From the NCBI RefSeq assembly GCF_902832845.1, contig NZ_CADFDB010000008.1, positions 310,001 through 374,000 on the forward strand: a stretch of DNA of 64,000 nucleotides. The letters are read 5' to 3'. Positions 16,715 to 27,561 of this stretch are shown piece by piece. Position 1 is the first letter of the stretch. Every line of letters starts with the position of its first letter. A program made the position numbers and the translations under genes. The notes beneath the pieces were generated by a model. The model ran no database searches. It was not told where the DNA came from and saw nothing but the letters and a program-made list of their open reading frames with translations. The DNA comes from Burkholderia metallica (GTDB lineage Bacteria; Pseudomonadota; Gammaproteobacteria; Burkholderiales; Burkholderiaceae).

Positions 16715-17047
16715 GGTGTCTCTCTCTGATGGTCCGTGGCTCGGTGCCACGTTGTGGATAACGTTTTCCTTTTATGGCGCACGATCGTCGAAACGAGACC
16801 GGTTGCCCATAGAAAGCACTCCAAAATACAGAAAGCAGGTAACGCTCGACGGCTGGAACAGTGATGCGGTAAATCTCGGGGAAATTGCGGAATATCTGAA
16901 GCTTGCAATCGGCTTTCCGTGAAGCGCGTCCGGCCGATCGAGGACGATGCTAACAAGAAGCGTTGGAAGAGTAAACGTTTTCCTATTCGAGCCGGAAAAG
17001 CGGATGGACGCCGATCGCTGCGAGGTATTCGCGCGCCGGCGTGTCGG
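16715..17047. other. Gene-free interval, 333 bp
   Basis: Upstream of the PL7 lipoprotein gene and downstream of the P-loop kinase gene. It is clearly more AT-rich than its surroundings (for example 16740-16990), as expected for a promoter region reading leftward into the lipoprotein gene. I see no conserved frame, repeat or RNA here. Confidence 0.4.
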
Positions 17048-17545
17048 TTACGACGCCGGCGCGGCGACGTGCTGCGCGATCCGTGCCGCGCAAGCGTCGG
17101 GCGTCGCGTCGGACGTATCGAGCACCATCTGGCTGAACGGCCGCGATGCATGGCCTTCGCGATACATCTCGGCGATCCGGCTCCGCTCCCAGTCCGTCAG
17201 CACACGCGCGCCGCGCTTCGACGACGCAACCGCTTCGGGCGGTGCGAGCGTCACGACGAACAGCCGTGCGTCGCGCGCATCGCAGGCGGCGCGCAGTCGC
17301 TCGAATTCCGGGTCGCCGATCGGATACGCGATGACCAGGTAACGCTCGCGCGCGTTCGCGATCTGCGTGACGAGACGTTCGAGCGCGATCGCCCATTGCA
17401 CGGCGAACGGCGCGTCTTCGGGCGCATCGTGATCGTCGCCGTCGATGAAGCGCGCGTCGGGCAGCACGCGTGCGAGCGCGACACCGATCGTCGTCTTGCC
17501 GCTGTTGATCGGGCCGTTCAGGTGGATGACGGTAAGGGCGGTCAT
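17048..17545 (-). CDS. P-loop kinase-like NTPase (shikimate/gluconate kinase fold)
   Basis: 165 aa. Walker A is GPINSGKTT at residues about 10-18, directly after the first beta strand, and DGDDHD near residue 36 would be the Mg/substrate acid position; the lid region may be RGARVLTDWERSRIAEMY. The size and layout fit small-molecule kinases or AAA_33-type phosphotransferases rather than an ATPase motor. The substrate is unknown. It is on the same strand as argG, 215 bases downstream, but two strong hairpins lie between them, so it may be only weakly cotranscribed. Confidence 0.7.
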   Translation of the reverse strand: MTALTVIHLNGPINSGKTTIGVALARVLPDARFIDGDDHDAPEDAPFAVQWAIALERLVTQIANARERYLVIAYPIGDPEFERLRAACDARDARLFVVTLAPPEAVASSKRGARVLTDWERSRIAEMYREGHASRPFSQMVLDTSDATPDACAARIAQHVAAPAS

Positions 17546-17650
17546 GAGTCGGCGCTGGAATCGGAAGACCGCAGCTTGCCATGACTCACGCGGCGGCGGT
17601 GCGACGTCTCGGGTGCGTTACTCGGGGTGATGCGAATACGGAGGGAAAGC

Positions 17651-17744
17651 AAAAAGGCGGGGGAGGAGAAGCGGCAGGCCGCATGTGCGAAATTCGATCC
17701 GCCCACGCGGCCTGCCCGGCCATGCCGCAAGCGATGCGGCATGG
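17651..17744 (-). terminator. Twin hairpins after argG, possible terminator
   Basis: Reading leftward from the argG stop, CCATGCCGC/GCGGCATGG (17720-17728 with 17736-17744) forms one hairpin and GGCAGGCCGC/GCGGCCTGCC (17673-17682 with 17707-17716) another, followed about 17 bases later by a T5 run in the transcript (17651-17655). The T-run is not directly after the stem, so this could be a terminator or an mRNA-stabilising element. Confidence 0.4.
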
Positions 17745-17760
17745 CGTCGAGCGAAACGGC

Positions 17761-19425
<1,665 letters not shown>

Positions 19426-20493
19426 TCAGATGTTCCACGACTGCGCGGTATCGAGCAGTTTCTCGCGCAACTGGTCGACTTCCCCGGCCAGCTTGGCCGT
19501 GATCGACACGTAGCCGGACAGTTGCGGCGGCGCGTCGTGCGGCGGTTCGGCCGGCCGGCGGCGCGGCGCGAGCCGGCTCGGCGTGCCGAACTTGAGCGCG
19601 CGGCTCGCGCCGACCAGCGTGTCGCGGATGCGCCGGTTCATCGCCTTCATGTCGACGCGCATGTATTCGCGGGCCGCGACGTCGTCGCGGGCCGGCACCG
19701 CGCTCGACAGGATCTCCAGATAGCCGATGCACAGGCGCAGGCTGCGCTGGATCGCTTCGAGCTGCGCCATCGACGTCTCGCACTCCTTCGACACCGACGG
19801 CATCAGCGAGCGCAACTGCACGAGCAGCGCGCTGAGCGCGGCCATTTCCTTCAGGTGCGCGTCGTCGCTCACCTGGCGGTCGCCCGCGAGTCGCGCATGG
19901 ACGGCCGCGCACGCGCGCAGCGCGTCGGCGAGCTTGTAGCGCCACGAGTAGGTGGCGTAGAGGGGCAGCGCGAACGAGAACGCCAGCGCGATCGCGATAC
20001 CGGTCAGCACGTTCACCGCGCGCCACAGGCCGTCGACGATCTCGTTGTCGCCATGCCCGGCGACGATCACCATCGTGATCGCCGACAGCAGCGCGATGTA
20101 GCCGGCCTTGCCGATCGCGTGGTACGCGCAGATGCCGCATGCGAGCGCCATCAGCAGGTAGATTGCGAGCGGCGCGTGCACGAACGAATACAGCAGGATC
20201 AGCCCGAGCCCCGCGAGCGCGCCGATCGACGTGCCGAGCGCACGCTCGGCCGCCTTCTTGCGGATGTTGCCGTGATGCTGGAGCCCGCCGACGACGATCA
20301 GCACGGTGATCGTCGACCATTCGCCGTGCGGCACGTTCAGCCCGGTGGACAGCGCGATCGACACGAGAATCGCGAGCGCGACGCGCGCCGCATGGATCAG
20401 CTTCGCGTGCCGGTAGCGGCGATACGGGTCGAGCAGCGGGCGGAGCGCGTGGCGCAGGATCGGCGGCAGCCGGGTCGGGAGCGGGGTGGTCAT
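19426..20493 (-). CDS. FUSC family membrane protein
   Basis: 355 aa. N-terminal half has about six membrane helices (AARVALAILVSIALSTGLN, ITVLIVVGG, ALGTSIGALAGLGLILLY, IYLLMALACGICAYHA and others) with the FUSC/YccS hallmark STITVLIV..GGLQHHGNIRKKAAERALGT; the C-terminal half is cytosolic and helical. Start at 20493 (MTTPLPTR) removes 20 unlike residues from the longest frame. Relatives (AaeB, YccS, aluminium-resistance proteins) are thought to export aromatic acids or other small compounds. Only one membrane bundle is present, so it is a half-size member. Confidence 0.82.
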   Translation of the reverse strand: MTTPLPTRLPPILRHALRPLLDPYRRYRHAKLIHAARVALAILVSIALSTGLNVPHGEWSTITVLIVVGGLQHHGNIRKKAAERALGTSIGALAGLGLILLYSFVHAPLAIYLLMALACGICAYHAIGKAGYIALLSAITMVIVAGHGDNEIVDGLWRAVNVLTGIAIALAFSFALPLYATYSWRYKLADALRACAAVHARLAGDRQVSDDAHLKEMAALSALLVQLRSLMPSVSKECETSMAQLEAIQRSLRLCIGYLEILSSAVPARDDVAAREYMRVDMKAMNRRIRDTLVGASRALKFGTPSRLAPRRRPAEPPHDAPPQLSGYVSITAKLAGEVDQLREKLLDTAQSWNI

Positions 20494-20664
20494 GGCGGAG
20501 CTGGAGTGGCGGAACGCGCACGGCGGCGTGCGCGGGCCGGCGCCGCGCCGCATGTGCAGCAGACGTAACGCTAGCCGAACGCGGGGGGACTGTCCACGGT
20601 GCGGTTGGTCATCCGGCGCGGCCGGCTGCCGCGCGCGTTCGCGTCACGTCACGTCGCGGTGGCG

Positions 20665-22197
20665 TCAGGCGTCGGCCGTGCGCGGCTGCGCTTCCAGCAC
20701 GCGGTTGCGGCCGCCGGACTTCGCGCGGTACAGCGCCTCGTCGGCTTGCCGCAGCAGCGCGGCGGCGTTCAGGCGCCCGTCGACGGCGGTCGCCGTGCCG
20801 ATGCTCGCGGTGACGCGCCGGTACGGGCTTCGCGCGTGCTCGATGTCGAGTTCCGCGATCGCGCGCCGGATGCCCTCGGCGACGACCACCGCGCCTTGCG
20901 CATCGGTGTCGGGCAGCGTGACGACGAATTCCTCGCCGCCGTAGCGGGCGACGTGGTCGCTGTCGCGGCGCAGGCAGCGCGACGCGGTTTGCGCGACGCG
21001 CCGCAGCACGTCGTCGCCGGCCGGGTGGCCGTAGTAGTCGTTGAACGCCTTGAAGTGATCGACGTCGACGAACAGCACCGACAGCGGGCGGCCGCTGCGC
21101 GACGCACGCTGTGCCTCCTTCGCGAGCACCGCGTCGAACGTGCCGCGGTTGTCGAGGCCCGTCAGCGCATCGGTGTGCGCGAGCCGGTACAGCTTCGATT
21201 CGGCGATCTGCCGGCGCCGCAGTTCGCGCGACAGCGCCATCGATCCCCACGCGATGAAGCCGGTGAACAGGCACATCAGCACGATGGTCCAGATCGCGCG
21301 GTGGAGCCACGGCGCGTAGATGTCGACTTCGGCGGGCGCGACGTCGACGATCAGCGGCAGGCCGGCGAGATGCTTGTAAACATAGATGCGCCGCACGCCG
21401 TCGATCGCGCCGGTGCCGGTCAGCGCGCCGGCGCGGGTGCGCTGCGATTCGACGAACAGCGGCGAGTCGTGCAGGTCGAGGCCGACCACGCGCGCGTCGA
21501 ACGGCAGCCGCGACACGAGCGTGCCGTTGTCCTCGACGATCGCCGCGCTGCCGTGCTGGCCGACCGCGAGGCCGTCGAGCAGCGCGCGGAAGTAGTCGAT
21601 GCTGAGCGTGCCGACAACGATGCCGGCGAAACTGCCGTCGGGCCGGCTGATCCGGCGGCTGAGCGCGATCGTCAGCGCGCCGCCGCGCAGCCGGGCCGCA
21701 TACGGCCGGCTGAGGTAGAGGCCCTGCGCGAGCCCGTCGCGATGCACGGCGAAGTAGTCGCGGTCGGCGAAATTGCCTTGCCGCGCGGGCGACGCGCTCG
21801 AATCGATCACGATATTGCCGTGCGCATCCATCACGAAGATCGAGCCCAGATATTCGCCGGTCGCCGCGCGGTCGAACAGCAGCCGGTGGCGCTGGCGCGG
21901 CGGCAGCGTCATCAACTCCGGGTCGGCAATGCCGTCGACGACGTTCTGCAGCGACAAATCGTAGAGCTCGATATTGCGCACGATATCGCGTTCGATCAGC
22001 AGCATCAGGTTGCGTGCATTTTCGACCGCATGGTCGTATGCATCTCGCCGCGCCTCGATTAACAGCGACGTGGAAAGTCCCCAGCTGAACATCAGCAGCA
22101 CGATCCCCGCAACGAGCACGCCGCGGGGCGACAGAATGCGGGCCACGATCGACGCGGTATGGCGGCGCAGCGCGGCGGGCAGCGTGAATGACTTCAT
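20665..22197 (-). CDS. Membrane-bound diguanylate cyclase with extracytoplasmic Cache sensor
   Basis: 510 aa from MKSFTLPAALRRHT. Membrane helices near residues 25-45 and about 285-305 enclose a periplasmic dCache-type sensor (starting RDAYDHAVENARNLMLLIERDIVRNIELYDLSLQNV, with YLGSIFVMDAHGNIVID and the DRDYFAVHRDGLAQGLYLSRPY PDC signature). The cytosolic C-terminus is a GGDEF domain with an active GGEEF site and an intact RxxD inhibitory site (RDSD) five residues before it. It should make cyclic di-GMP in response to a small periplasmic ligand. No partner EAL gene is adjacent. Confidence 0.88.
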   Translation of the reverse strand: MKSFTLPAALRRHTASIVARILSPRGVLVAGIVLLMFSWGLSTSLLIEARRDAYDHAVENARNLMLLIERDIVRNIELYDLSLQNVVDGIADPELMTLPPRQRHRLLFDRAATGEYLGSIFVMDAHGNIVIDSSASPARQGNFADRDYFAVHRDGLAQGLYLSRPYAARLRGGALTIALSRRISRPDGSFAGIVVGTLSIDYFRALLDGLAVGQHGSAAIVEDNGTLVSRLPFDARVVGLDLHDSPLFVESQRTRAGALTGTGAIDGVRRIYVYKHLAGLPLIVDVAPAEVDIYAPWLHRAIWTIVLMCLFTGFIAWGSMALSRELRRRQIAESKLYRLAHTDALTGLDNRGTFDAVLAKEAQRASRSGRPLSVLFVDVDHFKAFNDYYGHPAGDDVLRRVAQTASRCLRRDSDHVARYGGEEFVVTLPDTDAQGAVVVAEGIRRAIAELDIEHARSPYRRVTASIGTATAVDGRLNAAALLRQADEALYRAKSGGRNRVLEAQPRTADA

Positions 22198-22786
22198 CCT
22201 CGGGGGCGGCGGGCGGCGGATTGGCGCATCGTCGGCGATTCCGCACACTGATTATTTTGAATCGGGGCGCATTATCTCGCGATTTCACGACATTCGTGCG
22301 CGCATGCAAAACATGCATGCGGATACGGCGATTCACAACGGTTACGCATCATTACCGCTTTGCATGCAGGCGATTTGATTTGAATCAATGATCGATATTG
22401 GGTGTTTTGTCTGAATAATCCAGTGATTACCCGGCGATTATGTCCGTCGGCGTGGTATCGACGGGAGGGCGGCGGACAGCGGCGCAACACCGGCGGATTT
22501 GGAAAAACGGACAGCTGCCCGACGCGCGTGGTTTTTCCGCCGGTCCTCGCCCATGGCCGGTCCGGTGGGAGCCAACGTGTTGATTCCGCGAAATCTCCGC
22601 GGCGACGGCGGGCCGCGGCACCTGAGCTGTCCCCGTGGCGAATCAGGTAGAATCCGCGCTTCGCCGCAGGCGCCCGCCGCGCAACGCAAATCGGGGCTGC
22701 ATCGAATGCATCGCAGGACGCGCACTGCGCTCCGATTCCGCATGCGCCGGCTACGGATGCCGGCCCGCTCAACGTTCGTCTCGTTT
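22198..22786. other. Gene-free interval, 589 bp, divergent promoters
   Basis: Lies between the diguanylate cyclase and LysP-type permease starts. The left third (about 22240-22420) is markedly AT-rich and contains repeated GCATGC elements (22308-22325), as expected for the cyclase promoter. A TAGAAT at 22648-22653 is a possible -10 box for the permease. Several GC-rich hairpins are possible in the permease leader; no known riboswitch could be recognised. Confidence 0.35.
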
Positions 22787-24322
22787 ATGTCCGCAATTCC
22801 GAAATCCGACCCACCCGGTTCGCCCGCGAACCCACCCAAGCTTCATCGCGCGCTGAAGGCGCGCCACCTGACGATGATCGCCATCGGCGGCTCGATCGGC
22901 ACGGGCCTGTTCGTCGCGTCCGGCGCGTCGATCTCGCAGGCGGGCCCCGGCGGCGCGATGGTCGCGTACATGCTGATCGGCCTGATGGTCTACTTCCTGA
23001 TGACGAGCCTCGGCGAAATGGCTGCGTTCATGCCGGTGTCGGGCTCGTTCGCGACCTACGGCGCGAAATACGTGGACGAAGGCTTCGGCTTCGCGCTCGG
23101 CTGGAACTACTGGTACAACTGGGCGGTGACGATCGCGGTGGAACTCGTCGCCGCGCAGCTCGTGATGCATTACTGGTTTCCGGACGTGCCCGGCGTGTGG
23201 TGGAGCGCGGCCTTCCTCGGCGTGATGTTCCTGCTCAACGCGCTCACCGTGCGCGGCTTCGGCGAGGCCGAATACTGGTTCGCGCTGATCAAGGTCGTCA
23301 CCGTGGTGGCGTTCATCGGCGTCGGCCTGCTGATGATCTTCGGCATTCTGAAGGGCGCGCCGAGCAACGGCTGGGGCAACCTGACGATCGGCGACGCACC
23401 GTTCGCGGGCGGCCTGCCGGCGTTGATGGGCGTCGCGATGATCGCGGGCTTCTCGTTCCAGGGCACCGAGCTGATCGGCGTCGCGGCCGGCGAATCGGAA
23501 AACCCGCGCACGACGATCCCGCGCGCGGTGCGCCAGGTGTTCTGGCGCATCCTGCTGTTCTACGTGTTCGCGATCTTCGTGATCGGCGTGCTGATTCCCT
23601 ATACCGACCCGAACCTGCTGAAGACGGACGTGACCGACATCGGCGTGAGTCCGTTTACGCTCGTGTTCCGCCACGCAGGTCTGGCATTCGCGGCCGGCGT
23701 GATGAACGCGGTGATCCTGACCGCCGTGCTGTCGGCCGGCAACTCGGGCATGTATGCGTCCACGCGGATGCTCTACAACCTCGCGACCGAAGGCCGTGCG
23801 CCGAAGATCTTCGCGAAGCTGTCGCGCGGCGGCGTGCCGCGCAACGCGCTGTATGCGACGACGGCCGTCGGCGCGTTGTGCTTTTTCACGTCGCTGTACG
23901 GCGACAAGACCGTGTACCTGTGGCTGCTGAACACGTCCGGGATGACGGGCTTCATCGCGTGGCTCGGCATCGCGGTGAGCCACTACCGGTTCCGCAAGGG
24001 CTACGTGAAGCAGGGCTACTCGCTCGACCAGCTGCCGTACCAGTCGAAGTGGTTCCCGTTCGGCCCGCTGTTCGCGTTCGTGCTGTGCCTCGTGATCGCG
24101 CTCGGCCAGGACTATCAGGCGTTCCTCGCGAACCGGATCGACTGGGCGGGCGTGGCCGCGACCTATGTCGGCATTCCGCTGTTCCTCGTCGTGTGGCTCG
24201 GCTTCCGGTTCCTGAAGAAGAGCCGTTTCGTGCGCTACGAAGACATGGAAATCGCGCCGTGGATCGCCGCGAGCCGCGGCGCGCAGCGCCAGCCGGTGGC
24301 GAATCGCGAAACCGCGGGTTGA
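22787..24322 (+). CDS. lysP: Amino acid permease, LysP type
   Basis: 511 aa APC-superfamily carrier with 12 predicted helices. Opens with KLHRALKARHLTMIAIGGSIGTGLFVASGASISQAGPGGA, the amino acid permease signature in the lysine/aromatic subfamily, and FSFQGTELIGVAAGESENPRTTIPRA in helix 6-7. E. coli LysP is 489 aa. The ATG at 22787 was chosen because the next residues (MSAIPKSDPP) join the family start; it has no obvious ribosome binding site. Likely proton-coupled lysine uptake; other cationic or bulky amino acids cannot be excluded. Confidence 0.82.
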   Translation: MSAIPKSDPPGSPANPPKLHRALKARHLTMIAIGGSIGTGLFVASGASISQAGPGGAMVAYMLIGLMVYFLMTSLGEMAAFMPVSGSFATYGAKYVDEGFGFALGWNYWYNWAVTIAVELVAAQLVMHYWFPDVPGVWWSAAFLGVMFLLNALTVRGFGEAEYWFALIKVVTVVAFIGVGLLMIFGILKGAPSNGWGNLTIGDAPFAGGLPALMGVAMIAGFSFQGTELIGVAAGESENPRTTIPRAVRQVFWRILLFYVFAIFVIGVLIPYTDPNLLKTDVTDIGVSPFTLVFRHAGLAFAAGVMNAVILTAVLSAGNSGMYASTRMLYNLATEGRAPKIFAKLSRGGVPRNALYATTAVGALCFFTSLYGDKTVYLWLLNTSGMTGFIAWLGIAVSHYRFRKGYVKQGYSLDQLPYQSKWFPFGPLFAFVLCLVIALGQDYQAFLANRIDWAGVAATYVGIPLFLVVWLGFRFLKKSRFVRYEDMEIAPWIAASRGAQRQPVANRETAG

Positions 24323-24360
24323 CGCGGGCGCGGCATGCGGCCGCGCGCGATGCGACGAAA

Positions 24361-24389
24361 CGGGAAGCCTCGCGCTTCCCGTTTTTTTT
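24361..24389 (+). terminator. Factor-independent terminator after lysP
   Basis: Perfect 8-base stem CGGGAAGC/GCTTCCCG (24361-24368 and 24374-24381) with a 5-base loop and an eight-T run, preceded by AAA. It lies 39 bases after the permease stop. Confidence 0.9.
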
Positions 24390-24584
24390 GCCCGGCTTTT
24401 GCCTCCACGGGGTCAAAGCCGGTTATATTGCCCGACCCTACCGGGCCACGGCCCGGCCGGCGCGAGGCGCGCAGCGCGGATCGGCATCCGGCGCGCGACC
24501 TGCGGCGGCCGGCGCGATGCCCGGCGTTTTCATCGCTCCGTGCGGGCCGATACGGCCCGCGGAGCGCGCAACCCAGAGGAATCC

Positions 24585-24830
24585 ATGAGCGCATCACCCG
24601 CCGAGCGGAAGGCCGGACCCGTTTCCATCGCGCGAATCGAAGCCGCGATCAACGCGTGGCGCGAAGTGTACCCGCCGGCTCCGGACGGCGAGGACGGCTA
24701 CGCGCTCGATGCCGGCAGCAATTGCCTCGCCGAACTGTACGGCACGATGATCTGCTACCAGCTGCCGGACGTGCCGCTCGACACGCTGAGCGACGCGCAG
24801 CGCGACGCGCTCTACGCGACCGAGGTGTGA
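24585..24830 (+). CDS. DUF3717 protein
   Basis: 81 aa cytosolic protein from the ATG preceded by AGAGGAATCC. The conserved core VSIARIEAAINAWREVYPP, then YALDAGSNCLAELYGTMICYQ, matches DUF3717, a short family known mainly from Burkholderiales and without assigned function. Bracketed by two terminators with the same stem sequence, so it is a separate transcription unit. Confidence 0.8.
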   Translation: MSASPAERKAGPVSIARIEAAINAWREVYPPAPDGEDGYALDAGSNCLAELYGTMICYQLPDVPLDTLSDAQRDALYATEV

Positions 24831-24887
24831 CGGGCGGCGCGCGATGCCGAGGCGCCGCGGCGCCGCGCGTCGGCATCGACGAAGCAA

Positions 24888-24913
24888 CGGGAAGCTCGCG
24901 GGCTTCCCGTTTT
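24888..24913 (+). terminator. Factor-independent terminator after DUF3717 gene
   Basis: Stem CGGGAAGC/GCTTCCCG (24888-24895 and 24902-24909) with a 6-base loop and TTTT tail. The stem is identical to that of the terminator at 24361. Confidence 0.8.
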
Positions 24914-25021
24914 GCTTTGGGCGGCGCGCGGCCGCGCGTGGCGGTTTGCGCCGCCTGCGGTATCGTGACGGCATCGTCCGGCCGGGGTTGAGCGCCGGAT
25001 TGTTGTCCGGAGGCATCGAAC

Positions 25022-25939
25022 ATGGAGTTGAGACACCTCCGCTACTTCGTCGCGGTTGCGGAAGAGCGGAATTTCACGCGGGCGGCCGAACGGCTGCATA
25101 TCGCGCAGCCGCCGCTGAGCCGGCAGATCCAGCAGCTCGAGGAAGCGCTCGGCGTGCCGCTGTTCGAGCGCAATGCGCGGCCGTTGAAGCTGACCGACGC
25201 GGGGCGCTTCTTCTATTCGCACGCGGTGCAGCTGCTCGCGCAGACGACCGAGCTCGAATCGATGACGAAGCGGGTCGGCAAGATCGAGCGCAGCATGTCG
25301 GTGGGCTTCGTCGGCTCGACGCTGTACGGGATGCTGCCGAAGATCATCCGGCGTTTTCGCGGCGAGTATCCGGCCGTCGAGCTGAGCCTGCACGAGATGT
25401 CGACGATGGACCAGATCAAGGCGCTGAAGGAAGGGCGCATCGACGTCGGGTTCGGGCGCATCCGCCACGAGGATCCGAGCGTGCGGCGCGTCGTGCTGCG
25501 CGAGGAGCGGATGATCGTCGCGCTGCCGGTCGGCCACGTGCTCGACAGCGCGAAGCCCGTGCTGTCGCTGCACGATCTCGTGAACGACACGCTGATCATC
25601 TTTCCGAAGGCGCCGCGCCCGAGCTATGCGGACCAGGTGCTCGCGGCGTTTCACGACCGCGCGTTGCAGCCGCGCAAGATCTACGAGACGCGCGAACTGC
25701 AGATCGCGCTCGGCCTCGTCGCGATGGGCGAGGGCGTGTCGGTCGTGCCGCAGAGCGTGTACGGGCTGAAGCGCGACGACATCAGCTACAAGCCGCTCGA
25801 CGATCCGAACCTCGTGTCGCCGATCATCATGAGCATGCGGATGCTCGACGAATCGGAGGACATCCGCGCGATGCAGGCGCTGATCTACCGGCTGTACGAC
25901 GAGGCGAAGATGGACTATCTGCCGCCGCAGCCCGAATGA
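25022..25939 (+). CDS. LysR family transcriptional regulator (BenM/CatM-like)
   Basis: 305 aa preceded by CGGAGG. The DNA-binding domain is textbook: MELRHLRYFVAVAEERNFTRAAERLHIAQPPLSRQIQQLEEALGVPLFERNARPLKLTDAGR. This version (HIAQPPLSRQIQQLE, RHLRYF) is typical of the CatR/CbnR/BenM branch that governs aromatic degradation. Effector domain follows to LSPIIMSMR. Its target is unclear: the next gene on the same strand, 118 bases on, encodes an alpha/beta hydrolase, which could be a C-C bond or ester hydrolase under its control. Confidence 0.85.
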   Translation: MELRHLRYFVAVAEERNFTRAAERLHIAQPPLSRQIQQLEEALGVPLFERNARPLKLTDAGRFFYSHAVQLLAQTTELESMTKRVGKIERSMSVGFVGSTLYGMLPKIIRRFRGEYPAVELSLHEMSTMDQIKALKEGRIDVGFGRIRHEDPSVRRVVLREERMIVALPVGHVLDSAKPVLSLHDLVNDTLIIFPKAPRPSYADQVLAAFHDRALQPRKIYETRELQIALGLVAMGEGVSVVPQSVYGLKRDDISYKPLDDPNLVSPIIMSMRMLDESEDIRAMQALIYRLYDEAKMDYLPPQPE

Positions 25940-26057
25940 ACGCGCGGGCGGTGGGGGCTTGCTTGACGCTGCGGGCGGCCGCGGGCCACCATCGCGCAAT
26001 TCGATGCGGCCGCCGGCGGGCGGCCGTTCTCATGCAGACGACAGGCACATCACACAC

Positions 26058-26867
26058 ATGACCGCAATCGTGACCGAGGAGACCACCGTCGAGACGCCGC
26101 AAGGGCGTCTCTTCGCGAAACGCTGGCGCGGCGGCCCCGCGCAACCGGCGGCAGGCGAGCCGGCCGCACCGATCGTGCTGCTGCACGATTCGCTCGGTTG
26201 CGTCGAGCTGTGGCGCGACTTCCCCGCGCAGCTCGCGCGCGCCACGCAGCGCGACGTGATCGCATACGACCGTCTCGGCTTCGGTCGTTCCGATCGTCAT
26301 CCGGGCACACTCGGCACGACGTTCGTGCGCGACGAGGCCGATCATGCGTTCGCGACGCTGCTCGAACAGCTTGGCGTCGATGCGTTCGTCGCGTTCGGGC
26401 ACAGCGTCGGCGGCGGGATGGCGATCGGTTGCGCGGCCGCGCATCCGGAGCGCTGCCGCGCGCTCGTGACGATCGCCGCGCAGGCGTTCGTCGAGGATCG
26501 AACGCTGGCCGGGATTCGCGACGCGGGGCAGCAGTTCGACGAACCGGGGCAGCTCGACCGGCTCGCGCGCTATCACGGCGACAAGGCCGAATGGGTGTTG
26601 CGCGCGTGGGTCGACACGTGGCTGTCGCCGGCGTTTCGCGACTGGAATCTCGACGACGACTTGCGGCGCGTGCACTGCGCGACGCTCGCGATTCACGGCG
26701 AAGACGACGAATACGGGTCCGACGTGCATCCGAAGCGGATCGCCGCGCAGGTCGCGGGGCCGTCGTCGTATCTGTTGCTCGGCCGGTGCGGACACATGCC
26801 GCACCGCGAGCGGACCGACGACGTGCTGGCCGCTGTCGCGACGTTCCTGCGCGACGCGCGCGCGTGA
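26058..26867 (+). CDS. Alpha/beta hydrolase
   Basis: 269 aa. Elements in order: oxyanion region IVLLHDSLGCVELWRDFPAQLA, AYDRLGFGRSDRH, nucleophile elbow FGHSVGGG (Ser near residue 115), acid in IHGEDDEYG, and the catalytic His in LGRCGHMPHRE. All triad positions are present. The fold group includes proline iminopeptidases, haloperoxidases and meta-cleavage hydrolases; the substrate is not readable. No ribosome binding site is evident at this ATG, yet the upstream in-frame codons are low complexity. Confidence 0.82.
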   Translation: MTAIVTEETTVETPQGRLFAKRWRGGPAQPAAGEPAAPIVLLHDSLGCVELWRDFPAQLARATQRDVIAYDRLGFGRSDRHPGTLGTTFVRDEADHAFATLLEQLGVDAFVAFGHSVGGGMAIGCAAAHPERCRALVTIAAQAFVEDRTLAGIRDAGQQFDEPGQLDRLARYHGDKAEWVLRAWVDTWLSPAFRDWNLDDDLRRVHCATLAIHGEDDEYGSDVHPKRIAAQVAGPSSYLLLGRCGHMPHRERTDDVLAAVATFLRDARA

Positions 26868-26904
26868 GCGCGACCGCCGTCGGCGGGCCTGCGCCCGCCG
26901 ATCG

Positions 26905-27258
26905 TCAGAACGCGAGCTGGATCGCGAGATCGATCGCGAGCAGTGCGATCGAGCAGCCGATCCCGAGGACCACGTTCGGCAGCCGGTGCTCGAAGTCGCG
27001 ATGATCCTTGCGCATCGCGGCGCCGAGCAGGAAGATCGCCTCGACGACGATCTGCAGCCCGACGAACAGCAGCATCAGCAGATATTCGTAACCCATCTGC
27101 TTGAACGCGGCGAACTGCATCCCGTGATCGCGGATCCATTGGCCGACGCGCAGCAGTTCGTACACGAACAGCAATGCGGGAAACAGGTAGCTGATGAAAT
27201 AGGTCGGCGCGGTGGCGTGCCGTAGTTCGAGGTGGAAGTGCTGATGCGTGGATGCCAT
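26905..27258 (-). CDS. Small inner-membrane protein of unknown function
   Basis: 117 aa from the ATG preceded by AAGGAGGG. Three hydrophobic segments: APTYFISYLFPALLFVYELL, YEYLLMLLFVGLQIVVEAIFLLGAA, and VVLGIGCSIALLAIDLAI. The His-rich N-terminus (STHQHFHLELRH) would lie in the cytosol if orientation follows the positive-inside rule, and might bind a metal. I do not recognise the family. Convergent with the hydrolase gene and isolated from other minus-strand genes. Confidence 0.65.
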   Translation of the reverse strand: MASTHQHFHLELRHATAPTYFISYLFPALLFVYELLRVGQWIRDHGMQFAAFKQMGYEYLLMLLFVGLQIVVEAIFLLGAAMRKDHRDFEHRLPNVVLGIGCSIALLAIDLAIQLAF

Positions 27259-27561
27259 CACGAATCCCTCCTTGCAACGCATGATTGCGGTCGCGACGGC
27301 GGCGTGACGACGTGCCGATGAAGGGATTACCCGAGGCGTCGTGCGCAACCGTACGACATCAGCATACCGCTGCGCGGGAAATTTGGCATGCGATGGTTGC
27401 GATCGTCGTAAAAATGCCTACGCGCTGCGCGACCGGCGGTGCTTGCAAGTATCGATGGCAATCCGTCGCAGGGGATCGGGCACCCGCATTCGGCCGTGCG
27501 GGCCGTCAGAGCGATCGAGCGCTGGGCGCAGCCGGGCGCGCGGTAAGCGCGCGCATCGGCA
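27259..27561. other. Gene-free interval, 303 bp
   Basis: Between the start of the small membrane protein and the stop of the hutC-like gene. Contains moderately AT-rich DNA near 27350-27420, suiting a promoter for the membrane protein gene. No conserved frame or structured element was seen. Confidence 0.35.

Noticed and set aside
22198-22786. Lysine riboswitch in the leader of the LysP-type permease
   Set aside because: None of the conserved L-box core elements could be found; only generic GC-rich hairpins are present.
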